A DNA stretch of 64,000 nucleotides, taken from assembly GCF_000521565.1 (NCBI RefSeq), contig NZ_CP002701.1, forward strand, positions 372,001 through 436,000, read 5' to 3'. Every line of letters begins with the position of its first letter. Position 1 is the first letter of the stretch. The notes beneath the pieces are model-generated. The model was not told the origin of the DNA. It saw only the letters and a program-made list of their open reading frames with translations, and ran no database searches. Positions 20,099 to 30,591 of the stretch are shown here, piece by piece. Origin of the DNA: Buchnera aphidicola str. G002 (Myzus persicae) (GTDB lineage Bacteria > Pseudomonadota > Gammaproteobacteria > Enterobacterales > Enterobacteriaceae). A program made the position numbers and the translations under genes.

Positions 20099-20443
20099 AT
20101 GAAGGATGAATCTATTTTTAAGAAAATTATTAATAAAGAATTAACAGCTAGTATAATTTATCAAGATAAAATAGTCACCGCTTTCAAAGATATAAAACCA
20201 AAAGCACCAATACATATATTAATCATACCTAATATTTTCATTTCATCATCAAATGATATTGATGAAAAAAATAAAGATATTTTAGCTCATATGTTTTATA
20301 TTGCTGTACAAATTGCAAAAAAAAAGAAAATTAGTGAGAAAGGATATCGAATAATTATTAATTGCAACAAAGATGGAGGACAAGAAATAAATTATCTTCA
20401 TATGCATTTGTTAGGAGGAAAAAAATTAAGACCATTATCCTAA
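20099..20443 (+). CDS. hinT: HIT-family purine nucleoside phosphoramidase HinT
   Basis: Hydrolyses adenosine phosphoramidates and aminoacyl-adenylates. The 114 residues (E. coli 119) include [23 protein letters not shown] and the HIT triad region. The triad, HIHMHLL in E. coli, is YLHMHLL here (residues 99-105): the first histidine is tyrosine, while the central nucleophile His101 and His103 remain. The codon is TAT at 20393-20395, one transition from CAT. It lies between ptsG and the lpoB-like gene, as in E. coli. Confidence 0.92.
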   Translation: MKDESIFKKIINKELTASIIYQDKIVTAFKDIKPKAPIHILIIPNIFISSSNDIDEKNKDILAHMFYIAVQIAKKKKISEKGYRIIINCNKDGGQEINYLHMHLLGGKKLRPLS

Positions 20444-20528
20444 TGATGTTTTATCATCAAATATTTTTTTATATAAAAAAATAATATATGACATAGTTCT
20501 TTTTTTTCAAATTTAAGGATGAAATTTT

Positions 20529-21047
20529 ATTAAATACTTAATACTTATATTTTTCACGTTTTTTTTTATTAATAATTGTTCATTTTTTAATAATTTTAAA
20601 AAAAATTTGACAAAAACAAAAAATGTCTCGTTGAACTTTGACGCTACGATAGATAATATTATTGAAGAATTATTAAATTCTAAAAATATATTTATCTCTT
20701 ATAAAACCTCATTTTTTGTTGATTTATTAAGAAATAAATCTAGTCTTATCATAGACGAAAAAAGAATCACAGATTTAATAAAAAATAAAATTACTAAACA
20801 TACTAATAAAATTTATTTTTTTGAAAAAAAAGTTATTGATAAAAACAAAATTAAATTAGGGTTATCAGATTTAGAAGATGCATTAGATACTAGTACTGCA
20901 ATGCTATTATGTCGTAATAATCATATAAAATATTATCTCCATAGCTCTGTACTTGAAGAACAAGATTTTTTTTTGTTAAAAATACAATTGATACTAGTTA
21001 GAACAGGAGAAATAGTTTTTGGAAAAACAGAAAAATTTTACTGGTAA
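20529..21047 (+). CDS. lpoB: LpoB-like outer-membrane lipoprotein (YcfM), non-ATG start
   Basis: Likely orthologue of LpoB, the lipoprotein that activates penicillin-binding protein 1b. The C-terminal half matches: LGLSDLEDALDTSTA and LILVRTGEIVFGKTEKF parallel E. coli LGLSPQDSLGTRSKA and LMLVQTGEIIWSGK. Position after hinT is conserved. No ATG opens the frame. A TTG at 20607 would drop the signal peptide. Upstream codons from an ATT at 20529 encode Lys-Tyr, a hydrophobic core and a lipidation cysteine (INNC, Cys codon 20577-20579), and AAGGA lies 9 bases before that ATT. Alternatively the ATG at 20519 is used and a one-base frameshift follows. From the ATT it is 172 residues. Confidence 0.78.
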   Translation: MKYLILIFFTFFFINNCSFFNNFKKNLTKTKNVSLNFDATIDNIIEELLNSKNIFISYKTSFFVDLLRNKSSLIIDEKRITDLIKNKITKHTNKIYFFEKKVIDKNKIKLGLSDLEDALDTSTAMLLCRNNHIKYYLHSSVLEEQDFFLLKIQLILVRTGEIVFGKTEKFYW

Positions 21048-21094
21048 TGGGTATAAAAAAATCTATTTTTTTATAAAAATTTTTTATTTTTACT

Positions 21095-21197
21095 AAGAGT
21101 AGCGCTTTCTACTGAAATTGACATCATTAAAATATTATTTTTTTAATATACAAAAATAAATTTTTTATTTATAGATCAGTAGAAAGTTCTAACTCTT
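21095..21197. repeat. Large imperfect inverted repeat between lpoB and porin genes
   Basis: The arm at 21095-21115 pairs with 21176-21197: 11 contiguous base pairs at the inner end (CTTTCTACTGA with TCAGTAGAAAG), one wobble, one mismatch, three pairs, a one-base bulge and five more pairs. The roughly 60-base loop is almost pure A and T. The arms are richer in G and C than their surroundings. It lies in the 212-bp gap between two convergent genes; no gene is visible in the gap. It may be a shared 3' structure or a small RNA. Confidence 0.6.
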
Positions 21198-21259
21198 AAT
21201 CAGGCAAAACATTATATAAAATTTTTAATTCCATTTAAAAAATATATTTTCTAAATATA

Positions 21260-22402
21260 TTAAAACTGATACACTATTCCTGCACCAATTATATTATCTG
21301 TAGGTATTTTATCTCTTTCAATAGATTTATGATTATTCTTTAATAAATTAATTTTATAATTCATATATGTAGAAATATTTTTATTAAATTCATAACGAGT
21401 AGAAATATTGATTTCTTTAGCTAATTCTAAAGCATTATTAGATGCATCTTTTAAATCTGAATTTGTTTGTTGTCCCTTAGAATCTAAATAACTTAATGAA
21501 GGGTGAAATCCAGAATGAAAATTATATTCTGCAATAGCTTCAATGTTTTCTGTCGTCTGTATATATGGTTCACTAGATGAATCATGATTTTCACGAATAC
21601 TAAACTGTATTGGTAAATGACTTCCTACACCATAAAAAGCTGCAATATATAAATCGTTAGCATCATATTTAAAACCTAATCCATATACATCTACAGACGA
21701 AAGTTTTTTATTTTTATTCGTATCAGAATTTAATTTTTCAGAAGAAAAAAAAGAACCTACAGCAGTAAGTCCTGTATCACTTTCATATTTTAAAGAAGCA
21801 CCCCAACCCGCACCATTTTTTTGGTGTACTGCTCTATTTTCTACTGCATCTTGATATTGTAATGCAATACTAATTCCATCTAATAAACCAAAAAAATTGT
21901 CATTTCTATAAGTTAGTAAACTATTACTTCTACCTATCATATAATTATCATTACTAGAAAATACACTTTCTTTAACAATATACGGCATATGATTTGTTAA
22001 TGATTGAGCATCATGTAAAATACCATAATTACGACCATAATCTATTGAACCCCAATTACCATATTTGAAACCAGCATATCCTAAACGCATAGAATTAGTT
22101 TTTTGTTTATCAAATGTTTCTTCTGGTATCGTAAGATCAGTATTATATTCAATATTTGCATAGCTCAAAAGTTGATCAGTAATATTGATTTCTCCTGATA
22201 AACCTAAAATAGCATTAGTATGATCATGATGAGATTTAATCTTTGTAGATAAAAATCCATGAGACAATTCATGTTTAGGATTAATACTACCATGTAATTC
22301 TAATTTATTACCATTTTTATTAAAAATTTCTACAGCATTAGCTCCATTACTAGCTGCTAATAACATTGGTATTACAATTGCTAAAGATTTACGATTTGTC
22401 AT
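21260..22402 (-). CDS. ompF: General porin, OmpF/OmpC family
   Basis: Outer-membrane trimeric beta-barrel channel for small solutes. The 380-residue product has a signal peptide (Lys4-Lys5-type start MTNRKSLAIVIPMLLAASNG, cleavage after ANA near 23), the mature start VEIFNKNGNKLELHG, the L3-region pattern YGRNYGILHDAQSLTNHMPY, and a C-terminal phenylalanine in GAGIVYQF, the signal for barrel insertion. AAAAGGT precedes the ATG. The link to asnS is the same as for E. coli ompF, so I use that symbol, but functionally it is simply the general porin. Loops are divergent. Confidence 0.9.
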   Translation of the reverse strand: MTNRKSLAIVIPMLLAASNGANAVEIFNKNGNKLELHGSINPKHELSHGFLSTKIKSHHDHTNAILGLSGEINITDQLLSYANIEYNTDLTIPEETFDKQKTNSMRLGYAGFKYGNWGSIDYGRNYGILHDAQSLTNHMPYIVKESVFSSNDNYMIGRSNSLLTYRNDNFFGLLDGISIALQYQDAVENRAVHQKNGAGWGASLKYESDTGLTAVGSFFSSEKLNSDTNKNKKLSSVDVYGLGFKYDANDLYIAAFYGVGSHLPIQFSIRENHDSSSEPYIQTTENIEAIAEYNFHSGFHPSLSYLDSKGQQTNSDLKDASNNALELAKEINISTRYEFNKNISTYMNYKINLLKNNHKSIERDKIPTDNIIGAGIVYQF

Positions 22403-22555
22403 AATTTTTTATACTACCTTTTTAGTAAATATAATTTAAATGAATATCGATTTGTATTTGAATAAAATAAATATTATCTTTTTTTATCTTATTTATGGAT
22501 ATAAAATTATTATAATCAAAAATTTGTTTATTAAAAATTTGAACAGAAATCTTAA

Positions 22556-23956
22556 CTAAAAATGTGCATTGTTTACTGTACGTGGAAATGGAATAATGTC
22601 TCTTATATTTGATATTCCAGTAATATAAGAGATTAATCTCTCGAAACCTAGTCCAAAACCTGAGTGTGGTACTGTACCATATCGGCGAAGATCTCTATAC
22701 CACCAATAATCTTCTTTTTTTAATCCTAATTCTAATAAACGTTGATCTAAAACTAATAAACGTTCTTCGCGTTGAGAGCCACCTATTAGCTCTCCAATAT
22801 TAGGTACTAATAAATCGATTGCTGCAACAGTTTTTTTATCATCATTCAATCTCATATAAAAAGCTTTTAATTCTTTTGGATAATTTTTTATTATTACGGG
22901 AATTTTAAAATGTTTTTCTACAAGAAAACGTTCATGTTCAGATGCTAAATCAACACCAAAAAAAACGGATTTTTTAAATTTCATATTAGAATTAAGTAGA
23001 ATATTTATAGCATCTATATAATCTATACGTACAAAATTTATTAATAATAATTCTTTTAAACGATTAACAATGTTACTATCAATATAGTTTTTAAGAAAAT
23101 TAATGTCTGGCATGCAATCTTTTAAAAGAGCTTTAAAAATATATTTTAACATACGTTCAATAAAATCTGATATATCGTTTAAATTTGTAAAAGCTGACTC
23201 TACTTCTAACATCCAAAATTCAGCTAAATGACGACTAGTATTAGAATTTTCCGCACGAAAAGTCGGTCCAAAAGTATAAACTTTAGAAAGAGCACAAGCA
23301 TATGTTTCTATATTAAGCTGCCCCGAAACAGTTAAAAAAGATTCTTTTCCAAAAAAATCTTTTTTAAAATCAACGGAACCATCTTTATTTTTAGGAATAT
23401 TTTTCATGTCTAATGTTGAAACACGAAACATTTCTCCAGTACCTTCAGTATTTAATCCAGTAATAATAGGAGTTGGGACCCAATAATAGTTATTTTTATA
23501 TAAAAAACTATGTAAGGTGTGTAACACATGATTTCTAATTCGAACTATTACACCTATTAAGTTTGTTCTAGATCTTAAATGAGATACTTCTCTTAAATAT
23601 TCTAAACTATGTTTTTTAGCTGATATTGGATAAGTATCTGGTTGATCAATCCAACCTTGAACTTCAATTTCTATTGCCTTAATTTCATATTTTTGTTTAT
23701 GTCCAATAGACAATATTAATACTCCTGTAATCCTTACAGAACATCCAATAGTTAAATTCAATATTTCTTTATCATAATTAGATAAAGAATTATTCGCAAT
23801 AACTTGTATTGAATAAAAACATGAACCATCATAAATCGTAATAAAAGAAAAACCAGATTTTGAATTTCTGCGGCTGCGAACCCATCCACATACAGTAATT
23901 GTACTACTTACTATAATATCATCTTTATATATATCTGATATTGATACTGTATTCAT
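22556..23956 (-). CDS. asnS: Asparaginyl-tRNA synthetase
   Basis: Class IIb synthetase charging tRNA-Asn. The 466 residues equal the E. coli length. An OB-fold anticodon-binding domain occupies about 1-110 ([18 protein letters not shown]). The catalytic domain carries motif 2 ([20 protein letters not shown]) and motif 3 ([10 protein letters not shown] near the C terminus). It lies between the porin gene and pncB, both on the same strand, as in E. coli. Nothing unusual is seen. Confidence 0.97.
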   Translation of the reverse strand: MNTVSISDIYKDDIIVSSTITVCGWVRSRRNSKSGFSFITIYDGSCFYSIQVIANNSLSNYDKEILNLTIGCSVRITGVLILSIGHKQKYEIKAIEIEVQGWIDQPDTYPISAKKHSLEYLREVSHLRSRTNLIGVIVRIRNHVLHTLHSFLYKNNYYWVPTPIITGLNTEGTGEMFRVSTLDMKNIPKNKDGSVDFKKDFFGKESFLTVSGQLNIETYACALSKVYTFGPTFRAENSNTSRHLAEFWMLEVESAFTNLNDISDFIERMLKYIFKALLKDCMPDINFLKNYIDSNIVNRLKELLLINFVRIDYIDAINILLNSNMKFKKSVFFGVDLASEHERFLVEKHFKIPVIIKNYPKELKAFYMRLNDDKKTVAAIDLLVPNIGELIGGSQREERLLVLDQRLLELGLKKEDYWWYRDLRRYGTVPHSGFGLGFERLISYITGISNIRDIIPFPRTVNNAHF

Positions 23957-24084
23957 AAAATCTTTCCTTTTACACTTATTTTAAAATATTTTAATAGAAA
24001 TAATTTCAAAAAAACATACAAAAAATGATATTATCTAATTTAGCAATAAAATTCTTATTAAAATTTAATTTCACCTATTTTCTT

Positions 24085-25308
24085 TTACGATACGTTAAAA
24101 ACTTTACATAAATTTTTTAAAAATTTTTTATCTAAACAAAACGTTTTACCTGGACTATCAGATATTTTAGCAACAGGTTTTCCATTACATTTTACTAATT
24201 TAATTACAATATTTAATGGTTTTACATATGGAATATCACATGTTAATTTTGTTCCTATTCCAAAAACAAGATTGATTTTATTATTAAATCTTTTATATAA
24301 AGAAATAATTTTTTTAAAATTTAAATTATCTGAAAACAACAATGTTTTAGTACGAGGGTCTATTCCTGATTCTTCATAATGTTTTATAGCTTTTTCACCC
24401 CATTTGACAGGATCCCCCGAATCATGTCTAATTCCTTGATAGGAAGAGGTAAAAAATAAATTAAAATCATGTAAAAAAGCGTCCATAGTAATAGAATCTG
24501 TAAGTGCGATACTTAAATGATTCCCATAATGAGATAGCCATGTTTTTAATGCTAAAATCTGACTTTTTTTTAAATTTGAACTAATCTGTTGATGCGCTTG
24601 AAACCATTCATGCGCCTGTGTTCCAACTGGTGATAAATTTAATATTCGTGATATATGATAGTTACTTGAACCAATTAAAAAAGGAAATTTTTCTTTTAAT
24701 CTTTTAACAATTGCATACTGTACATCATAAGAAAATCTTCTTCTCGTTCCAAAATCAACAATTTTCAAACGAGATAAATCTATATTTTTAGTATATCTAA
24801 AGAATTTTTTTAATTTAGAATCTAAATATTGTATGGCACTTATAGTACTTATTTCTGGAGAAAAATTACTATGAAAAACTTCACTAATTAATGCTAAAAT
24901 AGGTACTTCCCACAATATGACTTCTTGCCATAATCCACTTATTCGAATATGCAATTGTCCTTGATAATTGTTTATTTTTACTTGTGATATATTATATCGA
25001 AATTTTTTTAACCAATGTAAATACTCTTTTTTAAAAAATGGGAAGGAAGTCATATAAATATATTCTTCATGGCTTAAAGATAGAGATCTCATCATACTAA
25101 TTTGTTCTAATAAAACATGAGAGTAACAGCCTAAAAAATTATCTCCTCTGCAAAGGAATTCTGCTACTACGTCGACGTTCTTATAATTATAAAAAATGGC
25201 TTGTTGCATATGAAGTTTATATGCGTCAGTATCAAGTAAAGTTTTTACTATTGGATAATCATATCGTTTCATAATATCTTGTATGTTATTATTATACTCT
25301 TTTTTCAT
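24085..25308 (-). CDS. pncB: Nicotinate phosphoribosyltransferase
   Basis: Converts nicotinate and PRPP to nicotinate mononucleotide in the NAD salvage route. The 407-residue product (E. coli 400) carries [19 protein letters not shown] near the N terminus, [28 protein letters not shown] with the functional histidines, and [17 protein letters not shown]. The start is uncertain. The ATG at 25308 gives 12 residues more than a second ATG at 25272, and neither has a clear ribosome site. The neighbouring E. coli gene pepN is missing from the 188-bp gap before pyrD. Confidence 0.95.
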   Translation of the reverse strand: MKKEYNNNIQDIMKRYDYPIVKTLLDTDAYKLHMQQAIFYNYKNVDVVAEFLCRGDNFLGCYSHVLLEQISMMRSLSLSHEEYIYMTSFPFFKKEYLHWLKKFRYNISQVKINNYQGQLHIRISGLWQEVILWEVPILALISEVFHSNFSPEISTISAIQYLDSKLKKFFRYTKNIDLSRLKIVDFGTRRRFSYDVQYAIVKRLKEKFPFLIGSSNYHISRILNLSPVGTQAHEWFQAHQQISSNLKKSQILALKTWLSHYGNHLSIALTDSITMDAFLHDFNLFFTSSYQGIRHDSGDPVKWGEKAIKHYEESGIDPRTKTLLFSDNLNFKKIISLYKRFNNKINLVFGIGTKLTCDIPYVKPLNIVIKLVKCNGKPVAKISDSPGKTFCLDKKFLKNLCKVFNVS

Positions 25309-25496
25309 ATATGATAACTAAAATATTATTTTTTTTCATATTTAAATTACATTAAAAAACAAAAACAAAAAATTTTTTTAAGATATTACAAAAAAATACA
25401 AACAAAAAAAGTTATTACTTTTTAATAGATAATATTATACAAGATTTTTTAATGTAAATTTTATGGAATTTTACTTTAAATTCAAAAGGAATTATA

Positions 25497-26510
25497 ATGT
25501 TTTATTATTTAATTCGTAAACTGTTATTTTTAATAGATCCTGAAAAATCTCATATTTTTATATTAAAATGTCTTAATTTTAAATTTTTTCAACTATTTAA
25601 CAAAATATTTTCTAAAAAAAATCAAAAATCAAAAAAAATAAAATGTATGGGTTTAATTTTTAAAAATAAACTTGGTACCGCAGCAGGAATAGATAAAAAT
25701 GGAGAGTATATAAATTGTTTATCAAAATTAGGATTTGGTTTTATTGAAGTAGGAACTGTCACTCCTTTACCGCAAAATGGCCATCCTAAACCTAGATTGT
25801 TTAGAATAACTCCTATGGAGGGTATCATTAATAGAATGGGATTTAATAATCTAGGTATAGATAATTTAATTCTTAACATAAAAAAATCTCATTTCAAAGG
25901 AATTATAGGCGTTAACATTGGAAAAAATCAAAACACTAGTATTAAAAATTCAATTAATGACTATTTAATATGTATAGAAAAAATTTATCTTTATGCTAGT
26001 TATATTGCAATTAATATTTCATCACCTAATACAACTAATTTAAGAAATTTACAATATGGAACTATTTTAAAACATTTATTGTATACTATTAAAGAGAAAC
26101 AAAAAGAGTTGCATAAAAAACATTTAAAATACGTTCCTATTGCAATTAAAATCTCACCAGATCTTTCCATAAAAGAATTAAAAAATATTTCAAAGCAATT
26201 TATAAAATATAAGATAGATGCAGTAATTGCTACTAATACAACATTAGACCATTCATCAGTTTTATCATTGAAAAATGGTTCACAAATAGGAGGACTCAGC
26301 GGGTTACCTTTACAGAAAAAAAGTACTAATATAATATCTATATTGTCAAAAAACTTAGGGGAAAAAATTCCTATTATTGGTGTTGGTGGAATTAATTCTA
26401 TACATTCAGCAAAAGAAAAGATTAAATCAGGTGCTACTTTAATTCAAATATATTCTGGATTAATATATCATGGGCCTGATCTTATTAAAAAAATTATAAA
26501 AAGTTTGTAA
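25497..26510 (+). CDS. pyrD: Dihydroorotate dehydrogenase (class 2)
   Basis: Membrane-associated, quinone-linked flavoenzyme that oxidises dihydroorotate to orotate in pyrimidine synthesis. The 337 residues (E. coli 336) have the N-terminal membrane-contact helices typical of class 2 ([19 protein letters not shown]), the FMN-site [12 protein letters not shown], the catalytic serine in [11 protein letters not shown], and the C-terminal [28 protein letters not shown] precedes the ATG. It complements pyrB-pyrI found elsewhere in the window. Confidence 0.96.
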   Translation: MFYYLIRKLLFLIDPEKSHIFILKCLNFKFFQLFNKIFSKKNQKSKKIKCMGLIFKNKLGTAAGIDKNGEYINCLSKLGFGFIEVGTVTPLPQNGHPKPRLFRITPMEGIINRMGFNNLGIDNLILNIKKSHFKGIIGVNIGKNQNTSIKNSINDYLICIEKIYLYASYIAINISSPNTTNLRNLQYGTILKHLLYTIKEKQKELHKKHLKYVPIAIKISPDLSIKELKNISKQFIKYKIDAVIATNTTLDHSSVLSLKNGSQIGGLSGLPLQKKSTNIISILSKNLGEKIPIIGVGGINSIHSAKEKIKSGATLIQIYSGLIYHGPDLIKKIIKSL

Positions 26511-26605
26511 AAATTTTATAGATAATAAAAAATCTATCTTATATAAAAATATTATATTTTTTTATATCATATACGTAATATTAATTAAATTAATTATAAA
26601 AAATA

Positions 26606-28708
26606 ATGAATTGTTTATTTGCAAGTACAAATTTTGGGACTGAAAATTTATTAAAAGAAGAACTCTTATATTTAGGAGCTAAAAATTTAAATATAAAAAA
26701 TGGAGGTATTTACTATGAAGCAAATGAGTTATTATTATATAAAAGTTTAATGTGGAGTCGCATTGCTTCTCGTATTTTTTTATGTATAAAACAATTTAAA
26801 ATAAAGAACAAAGAAGAACTATATTCTAATATCTATAATATAGATTGGGATGAAATCTTTTCTATAAATAAAACTTTTTCAATTAATTTTAAGGGAATTA
26901 ATCATTTTATTCGTAATAGTTTATTCGGATCTTTAATAATAAAAGATGCTATTGTTGATCAATTTAAAAGAAAATATCTTCTCCGTCCAAACATAGATCT
27001 TATAAATCCTGATATTCGAATCAGATCATTTTTATCACATGATAATATAATTCATATTATGTTAGATTTAAGTGGTTCATCATTACATAAAAGGGGATAT
27101 CGACAATTATCTAATTCCACTCCTATTAAAGAAAATTTAGGTGCAGCAATTATATTAAATTCAGGGTGGAATAAAAAAATGCCAATTATAGATCCTATGT
27201 GTGGCTCTGGAACATTATTAATAGAAGCTGCTATGGTATCTACTGATAGAGCACCTGGATTAAGAAGGGTGAAATGGGGATTTCAATCATGGAAAAAATA
27301 TAATAAAAGTCTATGGCTTAATGTTATTCAAGAAGCAGAAGAAAGATTTAAAATAGGACTCGAAAAATGTTTTAAAAATAATTTTATTGGATATGATTAT
27401 GATTCTAAAATAATAGAAAAAGCTAAAATAAACGCATCAAATGCAGGTTTATCAAAAACAATTAAATTTTTTACACAAAACTTAAATAATCTTAAAAATC
27501 TTTATGATGATAAAAAAATTGGAATATTGTTAACTAATCCTCCATATGGTGAAAGGCATCAAACTGAGAGTCAACTTGTAGGTTTATATATACAATTGGG
27601 TGTAGTATCAAAAAAATACTTTAAAAATTGGATATTGTCTATCTTTAGTTCATCAAAATTTTTGTTAAATTTTGTACAAATGAAATCAGATAAAGAGTAT
27701 TTTTTAAAGAATGGAGCGTTAAATTGTATTCAACAGAGTTTTAAAATTTACTCAAAAGAAGTGCATACGGAAAATAGTGAATATCAAAATAGATTAAAAA
27801 AAAATTTCAATAAATTTAAAAAATGGACAAATCAAGAAGGAATAGAATGTTTCCGTGTATATAATGCTGATTTACCAAATTACAATATTATAGTAGATGT
27901 TTATAATAAATGGCTAGTCATTCAAGAATACAAAGCTCCAAAACTAATCAACTCCAATAAAGCATATAAAAGATTATGTAATGCAATTTATTATACTAAA
28001 GAAATATTATCTATTGATATTAATAATATAGTATTAAAAATTAGACAAAAAAATAAAAATACAACACAATATAAAAGACTATATAACAGTAATAGTTTTA
28101 TGATAATTAAAGAATATCATGCAAAGTTTTTAGTGAATTTAATAGATTATTTAGATACCGGATTATTTTCAGATAAACGACTTATAAGAAAAATGTTAGG
28201 AACAATGGCGAGAGGAAAAGATTTCTTAAATTTATTTTCATATACTGGAACTGCTACTGTATATGCTGCACTAGGAAAAGCTAAAAGCACGACGAGTGTA
28301 GATATATCTAATACTTATATGAAATGGTCAATGCGTAATATGTCTATTAATAATTTAACAGATTATAATCATCATTTTATTCAAGAAGATTGTTTGAACT
28401 GGATAAAAAAAACAGATCATAAATTTGATCTTATATTTATTAATCCACCAACTTTTTCAAATTCTAAAAAAATGCAACAAGATTTTGATTTAAAAAGAGA
28501 TTACCTTATTTTGATGATAAATTTAAAAAGAATTTTACGGTACGATGGTAATATTATTTTCTCTAGTTCTACACGTAATTTTAATATTAATTTGAATTCT
28601 CTTAAGAAAATAAAATTACATGCACAAAATATTACAAAAAAAACACAAAGTAAGGATTTTTTAAAAAATTTTAATATTTACCATTCCTGGTTAATAAAAC
28701 ATTCATAA
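26606..28708 (+). CDS. rlmL: Bifunctional 23S rRNA methyltransferase RlmKL
   Basis: Methylates G2445 (N2) and G2069 (N7) of 23S rRNA. At 700 residues (E. coli 702) both halves remain: a THUMP domain (about 45-155), the RlmL methyltransferase with PIIDPMCGSGTLLIEAA (about 190-206) and LTNPPYGER, and the C-terminal RlmK methyltransferase with FLNLFSYTGTATVYAALG and LIFINPPTFSNS. It is followed after 23 bp by uup, the same order as in E. coli. No strong Shine-Dalgarno is visible before the ATG. Confidence 0.95.
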   Translation: MNCLFASTNFGTENLLKEELLYLGAKNLNIKNGGIYYEANELLLYKSLMWSRIASRIFLCIKQFKIKNKEELYSNIYNIDWDEIFSINKTFSINFKGINHFIRNSLFGSLIIKDAIVDQFKRKYLLRPNIDLINPDIRIRSFLSHDNIIHIMLDLSGSSLHKRGYRQLSNSTPIKENLGAAIILNSGWNKKMPIIDPMCGSGTLLIEAAMVSTDRAPGLRRVKWGFQSWKKYNKSLWLNVIQEAEERFKIGLEKCFKNNFIGYDYDSKIIEKAKINASNAGLSKTIKFFTQNLNNLKNLYDDKKIGILLTNPPYGERHQTESQLVGLYIQLGVVSKKYFKNWILSIFSSSKFLLNFVQMKSDKEYFLKNGALNCIQQSFKIYSKEVHTENSEYQNRLKKNFNKFKKWTNQEGIECFRVYNADLPNYNIIVDVYNKWLVIQEYKAPKLINSNKAYKRLCNAIYYTKEILSIDINNIVLKIRQKNKNTTQYKRLYNSNSFMIIKEYHAKFLVNLIDYLDTGLFSDKRLIRKMLGTMARGKDFLNLFSYTGTATVYAALGKAKSTTSVDISNTYMKWSMRNMSINNLTDYNHHFIQEDCLNWIKKTDHKFDLIFINPPTFSNSKKMQQDFDLKRDYLILMINLKRILRYDGNIIFSSSTRNFNINLNSLKKIKLHAQNITKKTQSKDFLKNFNIYHSWLIKHS

Positions 28709-28731
28709 TAGATTGAAGGATATAAAGATTT

Positions 28732-30549
28732 ATGCCTCTTATTAATCTTAAAGATGCTTCGTTATCATTTAGTAATTTAGAAATTTTAAAAAACAGTATG
28801 CTTCATATCCACAAAAATGAAAGAATATGTTTAATTGGTAAAAATGGTACTGGAAAATCAACGCTCTTAAAAATTATTAATAAAAAACAAGATCTGGATC
28901 ATGGCTGTGTTATTTATAAAAAAAATATAAAAATATCTTATTTAAAACAAGAAAATCCGAAAAATTTAAATATTTCTATACATGATTTTATTATTTCTGG
29001 TTTTTATAAAATTTATACTAATAGCAATAACAGTTATAATATTGAATCAATTAAAAAAAAATTAAATATGGATCAAATTGTAAAAATAGAAAAAACAATA
29101 GAATTAATTGAATTAAAAAAAAATACTTTACTATCTGAACTTTCTGGAGGTTTACTAAGAAAAGTTGCATTAAGTCGTGTTTTAATAGATGAACCAGATG
29201 TATTATTACTCGATGAACCCACGAATCATTTAGATATAAAAACAGTCAAATGGCTCGAAAATTTTTTAAAGAAATTTCATGGTAGTATATTATTTGTATC
29301 ACATGATAGAGGTTTTATTCAAAATATATCTACACGTATTGTTGATCTTGATCGAGGTAAACTAATTTCTTGGCCAGGAAATTATGAAAATTTTATAAAA
29401 TTAAAAAATGATAGCAACCGGATTGAAAAAATACAAAAAAAAATATTTGATAAAAATTTAGAAAAAGAAGAAAAATGGATTAGAAAAGGAATTAAAGCTC
29501 GTTCAACTAGAAATGAAGGAAGAGTAAAAAATTTACAATTATTACGTAAAGAAAATAATGATTACAAAAAAATAGAAAAATTAAATAATATTACAATCAA
29601 TCAAGATAAAAATTATTTAGGAAAAATAATTTTTAAAGTAGACAAAATAGATTTTTCATTTAAAAAAAAATTAATTATAAAAAATTTTTCATCAATAATT
29701 CAACATGGTGACAAATTAGCATTAATTGGAGCAAACGGATGTGGTAAAAGTACAATGATTAAACTTCTGATAGGAGAAAAAAAACCTACTAAAGGGGAAA
29801 TTTATAAAAGTCAAAGATTAAAAATATCGTATTTTGATCAAAATAGATCTATATTAAATCCTAATAAATCTATAATAGATAACATCTCTTATGGGAAAGA
29901 AACCGTTTTAATAAATGGAAAAGAACAATACTTGATAGGATATCTAAAAAAATTCCTTTTCAAACCGAATCAACTTAATTCTTTAGTAAAAACATTATCT
30001 GGAGGTGAATGCAATAGATTGCTTTTAGCAAGATTATTTTTGACACCCAGTAATGTTTTAATTTTAGATGAACCTACTAATGATCTAGATTTAGATACAT
30101 TGGAATTATTAGAAAAAATTATTATCAATTATAAAGGAACAGTTCTTATCGTAAGCCATGACGAAAAATTTATAAATAATACAGTAAACAAATGTTGGTT
30201 TTTTGAAAAAAATGGATTAATTAATACTTATGTTGGTAATTACGATTGTCTCAAAAAAGAACAAAATAATTTAATTAAAGAAAAAAAAAATATAACAAGA
30301 AAAACACATCATCAATTGATTACTCATATAAAAAAGAATCATAAAACAGTAATCAAAGAAATATTAATTAAAATAGAAAAAATAGAATGTGATATTAACA
30401 AACTACAAAAAATAGTTAATGAATTAAATTTCTTTCAAAAAAAAAGAGAAGAAAAAGTGCTAACATTAAAAATGTTAATACAAAAAGAAAAAGAATTAGA
30501 AGAAATATTAATATATTGGGAACAATTAGAAAAAAAACATAATCAGTAA
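28732..30549 (+). CDS. uup: ABC-F family ATPase Uup
   Basis: Soluble tandem ATPase of the ABC-F class, linked in other bacteria to ribosome assembly or rescue and to control of transposon excision. The 605 residues (E. coli 635) contain two nucleotide-binding domains: Walker A GKNGTGKST (near 37) and GANGCGKST (near 334), signature LSGGLLRK and LSGGECNR, and Walker B LLLDEPTNHLD and LILDEPTNDLD. A charged linker separates them, and a Lys/Glu-rich coiled coil forms the last 80 or so residues. It is tightly linked to rlmL. Confidence 0.94.
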   Translation: MPLINLKDASLSFSNLEILKNSMLHIHKNERICLIGKNGTGKSTLLKIINKKQDLDHGCVIYKKNIKISYLKQENPKNLNISIHDFIISGFYKIYTNSNNSYNIESIKKKLNMDQIVKIEKTIELIELKKNTLLSELSGGLLRKVALSRVLIDEPDVLLLDEPTNHLDIKTVKWLENFLKKFHGSILFVSHDRGFIQNISTRIVDLDRGKLISWPGNYENFIKLKNDSNRIEKIQKKIFDKNLEKEEKWIRKGIKARSTRNEGRVKNLQLLRKENNDYKKIEKLNNITINQDKNYLGKIIFKVDKIDFSFKKKLIIKNFSSIIQHGDKLALIGANGCGKSTMIKLLIGEKKPTKGEIYKSQRLKISYFDQNRSILNPNKSIIDNISYGKETVLINGKEQYLIGYLKKFLFKPNQLNSLVKTLSGGECNRLLLARLFLTPSNVLILDEPTNDLDLDTLELLEKIIINYKGTVLIVSHDEKFINNTVNKCWFFEKNGLINTYVGNYDCLKKEQNNLIKEKKNITRKTHHQLITHIKKNHKTVIKEILIKIEKIECDINKLQKIVNELNFFQKKREEKVLTLKMLIQKEKELEEILIYWEQLEKKHNQ

Positions 30550-30572
30550 TATAGAAAAAAATTTTTAAAATG

Positions 30573-30591
30573 TATAGTATATTATACTATA
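30573..30591. terminator. Palindrome at the convergent uup/trhO junction
   Basis: TATAGTAT (30573-30580) pairs with ATACTATA (30584-30591) over 8 bp around a 3-base loop. It overlaps the trhO stop codon. It lies in the 37-bp gap between convergent genes, so it may end or protect both transcripts, but its composition makes it weak. Confidence 0.3.
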
